Positions 1-13,349 of a stretch of 64,000 nucleotides of DNA are shown here, piece by piece. Each line of letters begins with the position of its first letter. Position 1 is the stretch's first letter. Origin of the DNA: Punica granatum (Eukaryota; Streptophyta; Magnoliopsida; Myrtales; Lythraceae); contig NC_045128.1 of NCBI RefSeq assembly GCF_007655135.1, positions 39,569,885 to 39,633,884 on the forward strand, read 5' to 3'. The notes beneath the pieces were generated by a model. It did not search any database. It saw nothing but the letters and a program-made list of their open reading frames with translations, and was not told the DNA's origin. A program made the position numbers and the translations under genes.

Positions 1-9
1 GAGAGATAT

Positions 10-44
<35 letters not shown>
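10..44. repeat. 35-base poly-G run
   Basis: An uninterrupted run of G lies at the left edge, followed by further G-rich sequence to about position 56. Such a run can form G-quadruplex structures. It is also a classic place for sequencing or assembly error, so its length is unreliable. Confidence 0.9.
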
Positions 45-46
<2 letters not shown>

Positions 47-456
47 GGGGGTGGGGCCACGCGCGTGGGATGGCTTTATTCAAGGAGTCGTAATTAAAGA
101 TTCACATCTAGAGGATGTGACCAGGTCAGATATGTCATGCTTTTGGGATCATTGCAATTATTGAAGTCATGCAGGCTTTAATGATAGGCTGTGGGTTGAT
201 TAGAGCCACCCTTTTCCCATTCTCCCTTTTTTTTTCTCATTTATATGTGTATATAATATCTTATTGGCACAAATGTCCACCAATGAGTCCACAGACATGT
301 TATATACGGTATAGATAGATATGTCTATAATATTTATGGGGGGAATTATTTTGTGGGTCCACTTGATGTTGTGATGAAGAGTCCACATAAGAGAGATATA
401 GGTTTATTATTATATACTCATCATGCAACCTGCTCCCTTTCGATTATCAATTCCTT

Positions 457-499
457 CACACACACACACACATATACATATATATATATATATATATGT
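457..499. repeat. (CA)n then (TA)n microsatellite
   Basis: A CA dinucleotide run passes through one ATAC unit into a TA run. This is a simple sequence repeat in gene-free AT-rich DNA. Confidence 0.9.
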
Positions 500-1994
500 T
501 AACATATTCTCCATATCTCTCCTAACCAAGATTGTGACAATCATGAGGTTTGAATATGGGCAGAAGTACTGTGCTCGTCATCAAGACGATATATAGGGAG
601 CCCTATTTTCAGATTTTGAGAGTAAAAACTTAAAATTTGATTTTATATGTCATTTTCTCTTCAATATTCTTTATAAAAAAAATTCAACTTTTTCTTTTCA
701 TTCTCGTGAAACCAAATATATAAATTATCTAAACAAGTAGAGAATAAAACCTGAACAATTAATATATTGAATCAACCTATCAAACAGTGCATTAATTGAT
801 TATGAGATACACCTGAAAAACTTGTGAACCGTAATAGTTGATTGGCCAGTTCGTGTATATTACCCTATCGATCAATCACTTTCATTCCTTGGTGAGAGAA
901 ACTAGAATTATACTCCCGCAAACAGAAAATAGAAATAGAATTATTTAACCAAAAGAACAAAAATAAAAAGAAAAGCCGAGGAACCATGAGACATTACTAA
1001 CGCAGGGCTACGGTGGGACCCAGTTGGCTACAGTGCAGTAGGTGGGGGAGAGCGGGGGGGATCACGTGCATGCATGCAATCAATGAATTTTGGTACCTTA
1101 TTTTTATTTTTAGATTAAGATTAGATTTTGTTAGTAGGGAAAAAGGAAGATATGAGCTATGTATTTTAGATTTGGGGGTTGGGGAAGTTCAGAGAGAAGT
1201 CAGACAGTTGACGTGATTGGAGAATTCTTCCATGTCGGTCTCTCTTTCTCTCTCCTCGACCTCGGAGAATGAATTAAGAGAGAGAGAGTGTGTGTGTGTG
1301 GGTGTGGGGCCCAGAAGATGGGGATGTCTGCACCGTCCCAAGGGGACAATTCATACTCCCGCAATCATTTGTACGTGGGATCTTACTCGTCCCCTTCCCT
1401 AGTTCTTATCTTTTATTATGAACGTACAAACGGTTAATATTCGAAAGGTGAATGAGTTTCGATTAATTTAGATCAATTTATTAACTCCTTTTTTTCATAT
1501 TTTTTATCATTATAATATTGCTTGTTTTCCCGTCAAAACTTAATCTCATTTTATGTGTTGAGACTAATTTTTGCAGAGCTGTCAACAAGATGCTTAGAAA
1601 GCGCGTACTAGAGGTTCTGCGCTGCAGGTAATTTCTGTTCACGTTGAGTTGAATTTATCACTCGCGTCATATCTCGTTAATTTTTTGTTTTATTTATTTT
1701 AATTATTAATTATTGATTGTTGATAGCCACTCTCTAGTCTCTAGTCCACCCCTCTAATCGAGCGAGTGGGGCCTGGCAGCAGAACTCTACCCTTCAGAAA
1801 ATTATTGATGGGTGATTGATTCATCACATCTTTTGCCCCCTCTGCAATAATGAATTTTTCAGGCTGGCCTAACTTATTAATACTAGTACGAAGAAATGCT
1901 CCATATTTATTTCCACAGGTATTTTAAATTCTTTAGTTGTATTTTTCTTTTTTGATAAATCATAAAAAAATATCGTAGTTATTGTTGTTTTATG
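500..1994. other. Gene-free AT-rich stretch
   Basis: Only short open frames with no recognisable domain occur here. A GA/GT-rich run sits near 1278-1307. I see no splice-compatible coding exons. Confidence 0.6.
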
Positions 1995-2220
1995 CTGCGT
2001 TTGATTTCAAAGTATGATTTTAAAATTAGATTTTGATTTTGAAAAAGAGTGGTATAAATGGGATGCACTATTTGATTTTTTATGAGTTGTTTTGTTTTGT
2101 TGTGAAAAAAGTGATATAAATGGGGTTCACTCTTTAATTTTGTATGAGTTATTTTGTTTTGTTGTGGATAGAATTAAATTAAAGTTGTGATTTTAAAATC
2201 ACATTTACAAACCAAATAAG
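1995..2220. mobile_element. MITE-like element, subfamily A
   Basis: The left end reads GCGTTTGATTTCAAAG and the right end reads TTTACAAACCAAATAAG, so the tips are inverted relative to each other. Inside are two direct subrepeats about 61 bp apart, each with a GGTATAAATGGG- or GATATAAATGGGG-like block followed by GTTTTGTTTTGTTGTG. The TTTGGT-like ends and subrepeat period resemble the other small elements in this window, but the interior differs. No clear target-site duplication was seen. Confidence 0.5.
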
Positions 2221-5200
2221 TGTTTAACATCTTCCTACAATCTCGCCCTCATGCGAGGCGTAACGAATGGTCGATCGAAATGCACTAGTACTAGACATCA
2301 ACAGGCCGTCAAAATCTTTGTTTTGACGAGAGAAACACAGCCAGAAAAATAAAATTTGAGATCATGCGCAGACCAAGCCTTTAGTTTTTTTTTTTTTTTA
2401 AAAACAATGGTGCATGGTCATGCAGTTTATTTATAGCTTAAAGAGCTTGCGCTCCAACTATACACAACCGATAAATAAATCAAAATTATATTCAAATATT
2501 TCAAGATATATTAAAAAGAAATTTAGCCAAAAAAAAAACCCAATGGAAGAAACGGAAGGCAAAAGGAAGTGGGAAAACTGGCATAACGAGAGGAGAAAAG
2601 AAAAATGTACCTACTTGTTGATATGTATCATCAGGGGCATCTTCCACTACAATTAGGCGATTATATGGTCTTTGTGTATGTAAATAGTTCAATTTTCAAA
2701 ATCTTGACTACCCCATTATTCTAATTTCTTCAACTAATTGTCTTTGGATTTATTATTTTTCCTTTCTAGTACACATCAGTACACAATAACTCGACCGGTT
2801 CTGTTCAAACTGTCATGTTTATTTTGACCTAAACATGAAATTTCCAAGATACGACCACCTATGTGTCAAAGATTTGGTGCCACAAAGGGGCTGCGGCCAG
2901 AAACACGAAAACATATTAAGTGGTCTAGTTTATATTAATAGTCTAAATCGAATTATAGAAATTTTCATAAAATATATCTACAAAATCTGAATTGGTTTAT
3001 TTTTTGTGATATAACTTTCTCGCATGCTAAAGAACTAATTAAGGATAAGCTCAATCCTAAAAACCAACCAAATCGGTTTTGCTATGTCAATAGTGGGGAG
3101 AACATTCTTACATATGGCAATGAAATGGTATTGGTCTTAAATTCCTAACAAAGCAACCGCAAAACGATAATGAAAGTAGGATATTAGCATATCACGTGTG
3201 GAAAACCAAGGATTCGTTAAATGCAAAGTAAGTACTTGAGGAGCTTAATTATAATGATAGCCCACTAAGGGAAAAAAACATACACGAGAAAATTTTAAAA
3301 GTAAAATTCATATTTAAGTTAAATTTTTCATGGTGTAATATCAATAAAATATTAGAGGAATGAGATTTGATGTAGTAGCACAAATCGCCCATAGAAATTA
3401 AGATATTTCATATTTAATTCTCACTAGTAAGACAATCGTAATCATTTATTTCATTTTCTCTATTCTACTGAAGAAAATGAAATATTAAATTAAACTAATC
3501 GATATATCGTGATCGTATTTCAATTTTTTTTGTACATAACTAATACGGTCAGAGAAAATTCAAGATTTTCTTTTTTACAAAGTGAACGTGCATCAATTTA
3601 ATTAAAGCTATGGGTAAAGAAGTATAGAAAAGCTTATTGGCGGAACTTGAACTCTAAATTTCGGATGAAGACATATGAAATACTGCATTACACTGTCTTT
3701 CTGATTGAATCAATCCTTGGGCTGAACTTTGCGAGGCTAGCAACCTTGACAATTCCACAAATTATGATGTTTTGAAAAGAGTTGGGAATAGTGATTCATG
3801 GTCAAATGGGCAAAGCCAGACCAGACACAATTTTGAGCAATGATTAATGATTGTGGACACTTTTGTCAGCCCCACGGCTTATTTGTTGCTTTTTATGCAA
3901 GTCTTCCCCCTTCCCAACTTTCCCCATGGCTCATCTCTCTTCCTTCCTTTCACTTCTTTTTCCCTCTTTTTCTTTTTATTTTTTTAATAAAAAGAATTTC
4001 TGAAGAGATTACTGCTATGTGAAATATTCCCTCTTCCTAGGAAGGGAAACGATAAACACTTTTCAAGAAACAATTTTTTAGTTATGCTTTCAAGAAACAA
4101 TTGTAATTTGCATGCCTTGTTATGTTTTTTAAAGTCTAATTAAATGTAATGACCCTTTAGAATAAATGTTCTTTCCTACACATGACACGTAAATGTGTAA
4201 TAGGAAAAGTTAGGGAATCACCTTTCATATCAAAATTAAGAAGCATGCTATATATCAAATTCGCCGTAAAAACTTGCATATCTTCAAACATGCTATACGA
4301 ATGAAAATCATTTGTCCTAGTCAACAGTTGTATAATTTCATCCGTCGAAAATAAAATTCATGAATATGATCACTAAAAAATAAATTTGATAAAAGGGAAT
4401 TTATGTAATGAATGTCCTCGAAAGTTGCACCCAACAAGAAACATGAATCATTCGTATGTGTTGATCTCTAATGATAGCGATGCGAGCATAACATAGGGTA
4501 AGAATTCAAAAAGATCTCGTGGTAGAGGCCATGTATGTGTAAAAATAATTGAATTATTGAGAAAAAAGGAATTGATTAAGGTATGATGATGAGCCCATAT
4601 TGTTTCCCATCATTTTTCATCATTGCAAAGACTCCCCAAACATAGGCTAGCAAAACACAAAGGGGAAAAAAAAAGGAAAGAAAAGCTTAATTAATTATGA
4701 ACTGATTAATCAGTTAATTAATCACAAATAATTGGTTTTTGCTAATAATTTAATGATTGAGCATACCCAAGTGGAGTGCTAAAGAAAGGACAACACCGCA
4801 TGTAATCCTGGAAATGGAAGGATCTTGTTCCCTCAGACAGCATGATTAGGGTTTCCCCCCTCACCTCCTTTTTTTTTTTTTTTCCCCTACGATTTTCTTC
4901 TTGTTCTTCTCCGTCTTCTTTTTCATTATCATAATCATCAAATCACCATAATTATCATCATCCATTCATCATCATCGCCATCATCATCATAATTACATTA
5001 TCTCCCTTTTCCCACCCGGCATTCCTTTTCTTTCATGGGATGCTGTTTGGATGCTCGGAAAGGTTGAGACACGAGCCATTAAAATACGAATAAATAGAAT
5101 TCACATCAGGTCACATGATCACTCATCACTGCGCTAGCTAGAGATGGATTATTAATTTGACAAATCATAAAGTCGATCTACCAAAGTGTGTGAGAGCAAT

Positions 5201-7387
5201 TCCACTTCGAATTTAAGGAAAGCGGGGTTTATCGTATATCAATTTCAACTTTTAAATTGGGTGCGTCGAACTCCTTATAGATCTGATTTTAAGTTACTAG
5301 GTTCAAAGTCCTCAAATATATATATATTTATATATATTTCGGTGATTAGTGCACTTCATATTTTATTAGCCCTGGGATAAACCGTAGAAGGGCTAGTAGC
5401 GCTACCAAATTACGTACAAAGATCCCTTATAGAATTTTACATAAATTCTCTCATTGATATCAAATTTATCAAATTTTGCTTTTTAATTTCACCAAATTAT
5501 CTTATCATTTGCCCCTTAAAGATTTTGACCCTCTTACCTGAATTCTTGGGTCTCTGGTTGGTACCCTTCTGGTCCGAGTGTCTAAAAGAAAACCCATGTC
5601 GTGGTCGATATTTAGTTGAGATCGACAGTAGCAATTGAATGAGATCATAGTTTTGATAAAACAATAAGAAAGTGGCAATTTTTCAAATGTAATGATGGTC
5701 GTTGATAGATAGGCTTCAAATGATGGTCTCACTGTTTCATTGGCTTGTCAAAGTATTGCTTTTATTTTATGATTGATGAAAAAGTTGCAATTATAATAAT
5801 GCAAACAGAACAGGAGAGGAGAATGTGAATGAAAGGACCAGACAAATGTTAATGTGGCTTTTAATTAACCTTAACTAAGCACACACGCATCTAACCTGAT
5901 CGAGAGAGAACTTTTCGGTTGAAGGCCGACCCCACAATTTGTCTCGTAATGCGAATTCAAAGCGTGGCATGTTTCAAATGATTAATGATTTCTTGATTAT
6001 AACGTGATTTACGTTTGATTAATTAAGTTGAAATTCTTCCATCCCATAATTAAAAAAAAGAAAGTTTAGAGATTCTCATCGCTTGGGACTACTTCAAAGC
6101 AAGCACATGTCTTTTTCATGACTTTTATTTTTCTTAATTTTTTCATCTTATAGATAAAGTCTTTGCACAATAATCATTATTTTCCACTAATTATATATAT
6201 CATAAGGTGAGCTTATTCTTTTGGACCAGCAACGCAAAGTTGATATGCGTTTCGACATTAAAAAAACAAAAGGCATGCATGCATGAGTAGTCCGGTCTAA
6301 TAATTAATTAAATTCATCATATATATGTCCCGACATTTATTTGATGAAAAAATTTTCCTAGTGTTTTGATGCCTTTGAGAGAGACATGTTACGTGTGTAT
6401 TATTTACAAAAAGACAATTTATTGTTGGAATTATTTATTCCTCGCACACATCATCATTTATAAACAAGCTTCGCATGAGTGTTTTTTTTTTAATTCAAAA
6501 TCAAACTCCTAAATCTATGAAATTGAAAACAAACGCCCGAACTTGATGACTGGCATATATACCATCTCTCGATTTGTCGACGATGATCAAGGGTGGTAAA
6601 ATGATATGGTTTTGCTGGAGGATGGTAATGCGATTACAAGAAAAATGAGTTTCTGTTTTCGAAAATATACGAAATCCAAGCTTTGGAATTTTTCTGTTTA
6701 ATTAAAAGAATAAGTTTTTTAAAAGATTAAAAAAGAGCGGCACGTTTTTAAGGTCGATCAATCAGTTCCAGAACGGCCCTATAAGCTTTGTATGGCGAGG
6801 TGCCCCCACATGCATGACCAATGAGTTTGCAAAGGGACAACATTATTCTCATTTCATTATTAATTACCTCACAATTATGAATATATGTATATATGCGCAA
6901 TGATGAAATTGATTGATTGATCCCTTGAAATTATGAAAATTCTATGTGGCGTTTGAAATAATAGTTATTAGTTTGACGAAGAGATCAACCCAATAATTGA
7001 TAAATTTACCAATGATGAGTGGCTTGATCTCGGGCCATAATTGATGTATAAGGCATCTCTTCTTTCTGTGACATTCAAATCACCTCTCTGAATATCAATC
7101 CGGTAAAAGGATTCAAATTTTAAAAACATTTGAAGGGAAGTGGATGAATTAAACGAAACCATCCATACCGTGTCGTTACTTAACAAGGACGATTATCATT
7201 ATTTTTAGCCGAGGATCTTGGTATCTATGATCAACAAGTTCTCGGTAAATCGGTGGTGGAAGAGATACATCGAAATGCAGATAGCAAATAATTTACCAAA
7301 AGAAAAACTACCATTATTTATTTTCGTGATGAGATAGGGCAGCGCCCAAGCAAAAACTAAGAGTTACAAAAGCGGGGTATGGAGACC
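2221..7387. other. Gene-free AT-rich stretch
   Basis: About 5 kb without a supportable gene. It holds a CAT/ATC-rich simple repeat (about 4921-4998), several A/T homopolymers and short open frames without conserved motifs. Nothing here splices into a recognisable protein. Confidence 0.55.
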
Positions 7388-7700
7388 TCAGAAATATCGC
7401 CTAGTAATAAGAGGATCCAAGCCATTAGGAACCGATGACAAAAAATGAAAACCTACGAAAATGAAACGGTTCTCCTTCGTTAACCAGTCTGCGCAACAAT
7501 TGCTTTCCCTGAAAGTATGGATCACCTTCCTTAGTCTCCCAATCCCTTGCTAGCATGGCACGAAAAAGAAGGGCACGGAGCAAGGGTGCTCCATCAGCTT
7601 GACCTTCAAGTAAGTCTCTGGTAGCAGCAGAATCAATCTCCAAAATCAACTTACGGCATCCCGTAATCCATGCAACCCGAAGACCCGACCACACCCCCCC
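7388..7700 (-). pseudogene. LINE-type RNase H domain remnant, frameshifted
   Basis: On the minus strand the reading frame opens with GVWSGLRVAW and continues with KLILEIDSAATRDLL and ARDWE. This matches the RNase H (RVT_3-like) module found at the C-terminus of plant non-LTR retrotransposon polyproteins. Near 7530-7540 the similarity moves to another frame, where IHTFRESNCCADWLTKE and then a FHFLSS-type ending can be read before a stop. No reverse transcriptase domain is present upstream, so this is a 5'-truncated, frameshifted fossil and not a working gene. The family assignment rests on motif recognition. Confidence 0.72.
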
Positions 7701-7735
7701 ATAACTCAGCAAGCGAGGACGTATAACATTATTTG

Positions 7736-9940
7736 ATAAGGAAATATTCAATACAAATTTTGTGGATTAGTGAAAAGATACAAGAAGATTCAAAGGCTAA
7801 AGCTATCCGTGTCAGAAAAATAAATTCAGTCGGCAGCAAAATGGGCTATTTTTATCATGTGGACTGGGCTGATTGGATGGGCCTATGGGCTTTTAATCTG
7901 CAGAGCTCCTCGAAGTCGCAGATTTCCTAATGTTTTTTGTTGAATTGTAAGTTTTTGTTTTTACTTTTCGGTGAAATTTTTCAAAGAAAAAAGAAAAAGT
8001 TGAAGAGATTAGATTAAACGGATCATCTATATACACAAAGATAAAGAATCAATTGTATAAAGAATCATTGCCTTTTTGTAATCAATAGATGATACGATTT
8101 AAAGTTAATCATCAGGCTTCTTGTGTATTATTATTTTTAATTGCAATTACTGATCAAAATTTATTTTTAATTGCAATTTCAGTTAATGTGACTGAACTCA
8201 TTTACTCTTAAATAAATAAATAAATAAATATCACTCCCAAAGGCATAGTATTATACTTGTTATAAAAGTGATTATTGTCCTTCAGTCAGCAAATCAATTC
8301 GCAACTGAAGAAGAAAATTCTTATTGATATTTTGTTTTTGCAAACAATAGGTCCAAATAAATCTTTTTCAAGAAACCTTGCAATGAAAATACAGTGAGAA
8401 GACAATTGGTTGAATCCCATCATACCAATTCTTAGAAATTCATTGATGTCTTCTTCTTATAAAGCCAAACCGATTTTGATTTCGGTCATTCAAAACATTA
8501 TCCTACTTAGAATGACATCATTCTTTTTTCCACTGGGGGCCTAAACATGACACCATTTGAATGCTACCTCTTCAAGTCTTACATGGACTTCAAGCAATCG
8601 AAGATAGGAGAAAGTTTGCACCAATTAAAAAGGTGACAAGTTAGTTTGCGACACGCTAATATTTCAAATTTTAAATTAGGAGTACAAGTTTTCTTGAAAA
8701 TTTGAAAGCAAATAAGAAATTAAGGTTCTCTATTTTGTTGTTAAACTCACTTGTAGTGGTTGTATTATGACTATGGACTTGCATGGGTGGTAATCCATTA
8801 GAGCATAATTTGGGATAGCACTGATGAGTCAAGTCCTTTGAGTCTTAGTTTAGTTTGGCTCGAATCGGACATTCAATAACTGTATGTGGTGTGTGTTGGC
8901 TCTGCTTCTGGGGAAGAAGATGCCCCCTCTGGTGTTCCTCCTCCTCTCTCTTTTTAGCCCACTGCTTCTCTGCTCAGGTCTCGACAGAGTGAGGGGAATG
9001 GATCCGCGAGGCACCTAACATCGACCGCCGTCGAAAGTGGAGCTTGGGAGGCAACAACGCGGAGTAGCGGTGATAATGGAGGGCTAAGCTGAAGGCAAGA
9101 TGGGAATTATGCTTTCTATTCCCAGCGGGAATAGCTATGAGGAGGGTAGAGTCGGGCATGGCCATTCTCCTCCAACGGAGGATGGGATGCGCCATTCGGA
9201 ATTACTATTCCGATTCCATATACAAACAAAAACAACAATAGAACTGGGTGCGGAATAGATCCAGAATGGAATGCCATTTCAGCCCGGCCAAAGATAGCCT
9301 TTTAGTTATTAAAGAAAAGGGAGAGGAGAAAGTTCGTATGCGAATTTTCCGAACCAAATATGAGAAAGGGGTCAAGAGATGCACAGCATCGGATTGGGAA
9401 TGCCCCCACCATGACTTTCGGCTTCCACAAAGTCATTAAGTAGCTGTTCCTGCATTATATTATATTCGTTCAGATTTCATGAATTTTACCGGTTACATGA
9501 ACACCATTATTACATTAGATGGCAAGTTCACGCCTAATCGTAGATTCGAAATATCATTTTTAATATTATAAATACTTTGTGATAGGGACGGCTCCATGAT
9601 TTGGATCTAGGACAGGTGAGCTGGGTGTTTGTGATTGCGAATAGAATGGTATATTTTTCGATTCATGGGAGGTGAATTTTGTTTTTTTAATAAGTAGAAA
9701 ATAGATTGTAGTTTTATAAGAAGTTGCAAAATGATATGTAAATTTTTATAAAATGCTCAAATTTATGACAGGGCAACTGCCCCTCGACCTCCTTTGATCC
9801 ACCTATTTCAATCATCAATTTCCTCGAACCCGAGCTTTGAATGTGGACGTTTATGAGCTTTCCAATTGAGACTTGTCTTCCACAGTGACACCATCTCTTC
9901 TCTTACATAAAAACAAGTTAGAAAATGTCAATTAGATTGT
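7736..9940. other. Gene-free stretch with a small orphan ORF
   Basis: Mostly AT-rich. A (AATA)n run lies near 8211-8229. Between 8880 and 9440 the base composition rises. A 32-codon ORF with a signal-peptide-like start (8920-9018, plus strand) and a short palindromic GGAATTACTATTCCG block (about 9197) are present. No complete gene could be built. Confidence 0.5.
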
Positions 9941-10260
9941 GTTTGATTTTAGAATTATGTATAGTTGAATTTTGATTTTAATTGATTTGTAATGATTGTG
10001 TTGTTGAATTATAAGAAAAAGTATGAAAAAGTAATGAATAGTTGAGAAAGTAATTATTGTATTGTTGAATTGTAAAAATAATTGAGAGAAAATAATAATT
10101 GTATTGTTGAATTGTGAAAATAGTAATGAGTAATTGATATAATTTAGTGTTAAAAATTGAATTAAATAGTTAATTTTTTTTATAAAAAAAAGTAATAATT
10201 GTGTTGTTAAATTAAAGATAAAAAGAATTAATAGAGTCAAAAATTTTGATTCGAACAAAC
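9941..10260. mobile_element. MITE copy, subfamily B (subrepeat family)
   Basis: It starts with GTTTGATTTTAGAATTATG and ends with TTCGAACAAAC, imperfect inverted tips. The interior carries repeated units built on ATTGTATTGTTGAATTGT and GAATAGTTGAGA, followed by a TTAAAAATTGAATTAAAT block. The same arrangement occurs at 37889-38174 and 41001-41352, and inverted at 35455-35663 and 62631-62883. It has no coding capacity. Confidence 0.7.
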
Positions 10261-11318
10261 AAGGAATTTTTCTAAGATGGGACCTTCAATTAATGTTTGA
10301 ATAGGGAGGAGAGGGGAGTTTGACCTGTCGAAAGTGACATTCTTATCGATATGTGACGCGTTTATTGTTTAAAATTTATAGTTGAACCAGTAAATGATGA
10401 GAAGAAATGATAAAATAAAATAACAAAAGGAAGGATTAGATGACACAATCGGTTGATGGAGTCACCACTGATTAATTATTGATCTAACCAGTTTTATATT
10501 TCAGTTCGATAGAGGCTCAATTAATTTTCCTAGCTGACTCTTCCGGTACATTTATAATTTTCCAAGCAGTTTCGTCATCTAAGCAGTCAATATGACACGT
10601 TAAATATTATTGGCAAGTTCTTCAGCCGAGCTGCATTCGTCAACTAGGCATTGTCAAGGTACGTGATATATATTAGACTAGTCATTACATTGGATTGAAA
10701 GGCGACTATTCATCCTCGCATCATGGACATGGATAACGAAATCAATGATGTGTTCATTTCGCGAATTTCGAATGAAGATCTTGATCAGGCAAAGACCAAT
10801 TCCATTATAATCGAATTTTATTTTTGGACAGTTTAATTACCTTTGGTTCATGAGATATATGTACAGTTGAGTGCATCTCATATACCATTAATTAGTCTTC
10901 CTCTACGTACACTGGGAGTATATTTTGCCTAGGTTGCTTCGACTATGGCAAGGAAATCTCGCACCCATATACAATCCTAAATTCATTTTTTCCGATAAAA
11001 TCAAGTTCACAATTTATTAGATGGGACTAAAATTTAATACTCTGACATCGATTTGATCCGAACAGTGAAGTGTTTTCGATGAGTTTTGAACTTTTGTAAT
11101 ACATGTAAAATCTCGTTCAGATGAAGCACAATTTGTCAATTGTATTAGATTTCGTGCTCGGATACATTCATTAAATTCCACTAGGAAAAGCCAGGAAAGT
11201 TGTCTTGGCGCCATATATGTTAATCACTCAAAACTCTATGGAAAGTTCACCATAAATTCTCAAATTCTCACCTCATCAACTCCATTTCTCATCCTCATCT
11301 TCTGTCTAAGAAAAAGTG
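10261..11318. other. Region upstream of the lectin receptor kinase
   Basis: AT-rich DNA that should contain the LecRK promoter and 5' UTR. No convincing TATA box at a sensible distance was identified. No other coding sequence is supported. Confidence 0.5.
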
Positions 11319-13349
11319 ATGAACTTCACTCTCCTGCTAGCAATCCTCTTGATCATATGTCTCCTCATGCCCCATTCAGGGTACTTGAAGTTCAACTACT
11401 CGACCTTCTACACTGAAGACGAGGATAATTTCATCAGAAGGAATTCCTACATCGTTCTCAATGCGATTCAGGTGACCCCCGACGTGAAAGGCGCGCAGAT
11501 ATCCAACAGATCGGGGCGAATCTATTACGAAAAGCCACTGAAGCTGTGGGGACGTAGAAAGGGAGGTTCTCGCGCTGTGGCATCCTTCGATACCACATTC
11601 GTGCTTAACATCAGTCCCCAGACCGACCCTGGAGGTGATGGTTTGGCCTTCATATTGGCGGGAGATACCACCCTTCCGACTAATAGCAGTGGGAAATGGC
11701 TTGGGATCGTGAACTCGAGCACAAATGGGTCCCCTCAGAACCAAATCGTGGCTATAGAGTTCGATACCCTTAAGAGCCACGACGAAGATATCGATAGTAA
11801 TCATGTTGGGCTGGATGTCAACAGTATCTATTCAGTCAAGCAGGTGGCTTTGGACAGCTATGGAGTTAGTCTCTCAGCAGCAACAGATATTACCGCGACG
11901 ATCCGATATGATGGAGCAAACATCAGTGTCTTTGTTCACTTGAGCAATGATACAGGAGAAAGTACAAAGAGCCCAATACTTACTATGTTGATCGATCTCT
12001 CAAGTTACCTCCCGAAGAATGTCTTTGTCGGGTTCTCAGCTTCTACGAGCAATGCCACAGAACTTAACTGTGTCAAATCTTGGGCCTTCGAGGGTTCAGA
12101 CATAGTCGAACATCAGAATTTGAAGTGGCTTTGGATAGTCATTTCTGTAATGGTTGTAATTGTAATAGTAGGTGTCGTAGCGTTCTTATGTTGGAAAAGG
12201 AGCACTTACCGTGATCCACGCAATCAGTACCCAAGGATCGAGGCACAAATCGAGGACTCGACTATGGTTCTCAACAAGTTCCGACTGAGACAGCTCAAGA
12301 AGGCAACAGGAAATTTTGATCCCAAGAACAAGTTGGGGGAGGGTGGCTTCGGAATCGTTTATAAGGGGCACTTGCTAGATCGGGATGTGGCTGTGAAAAG
12401 AATCTCAAAGAATTCCCGTCAGGGTATACAGGAGTTCCTCGCCGAGGTCACCACGATTAGGAGCCTGAATCAGAGGAATCTTGTGAAGCTGATTGGGTGG
12501 TGCTACGAGCGATCGGAGCTCCTCCTTGTGTACGAGTACATGTCCAACGGTAGCCTCGATAAGTTCATATACAGGGATGACAAGTTGATTGCAGAAGAAA
12601 TGAACTTGAACTGGGGAACAAGGTATTATTTGGTGTATATTTATTGTCAAAGTTGGAGATATGAAATGATCTAAAAGTTTATTGCATATTTATTGAACAG
12701 GTACAATATAATACGGGGGATAGCGCGGGCTTTGGATTACCTCCACAACGGGTGCGAGCGACGGGTTCTCCATCGGGACATAAAGGCAAGCAATATAATG
12801 TTGGACTCTGACTTTAACGCCCGGTTGGGTGATTTTGGACTAGCTCGAATGATCCAACAGACTGAGCAGACCCACCACTCGACTAAGGAGATAGCAGGCA
12901 CCCCTGGATACATGGCCCCAGAGAGCTTCTTGATAGGCCGAGCCACAGTGGAGACCGATGTCTATGCCTTTGGGGTTCTCATGCTCGTGATCATAAGTGG
13001 GAGGATGCCCGGTGACCAGAAGGAGGAGAGCAATATTGTGCATTGGATATGGGAGCTTCACCGCCAGGGAAGGATTATAAGCGCTGTTGATTCGACATTG
13101 GATGGCAATGTCGAAGAGATGCAGTGCGTACTCAAACTTGGCTTAGCCTGTTGCCACCCAAATCCGCACAACAGGCCATCAATGAGGGTTGTTTTGCAGG
13201 TTCTGGCAGGGGAGGCCCCGGATCCTCTGGTGCCCTTGGAGAGGCCGGCTTTTGTTTGGCCGGCGATGCCTCCGTCTTTCAAGGGAGACGTTGATATCTC
13301 CTTGACCAATGGACAGCTTACTCCAATCACGGAACTCGTGGGGAGATAA
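11319..13349 (+). CDS. LECRKS5: L-type lectin receptor-like kinase, LecRK-S.5 type
   Basis: Exons 11319-12622 and 12701-13349 (78-bp GT-AG intron) encode 650 aa. A GTG lies just before the ATG at 11319, but the ATG is the sensible start. Order: signal peptide (about 1-22), legume-lectin ectodomain with VAIEFDTLKSHDEDIDSNHVG, one membrane span (about 270-293), cytosolic Ser/Thr kinase. The kinase has the GEGGFG loop (340-345), Lys360, HRD (459-461) and DFG (479-481), so it should be active and RD-type. The block MIQQTEQTHHSTKEIAGTPG and the ending ERPAFVWPAMPPSF followed by a TELVGR-like tail are typical of Arabidopsis LecRK-S.5 rather than of other LecRK clades; this is from memory. An intron inside the kinase domain is unusual, because many LecRKs are intronless. 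The usual HRN in subdomain V reads QRN here. Expected role: plasma-membrane receptor; ligand unknown. Confidence 0.95.
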
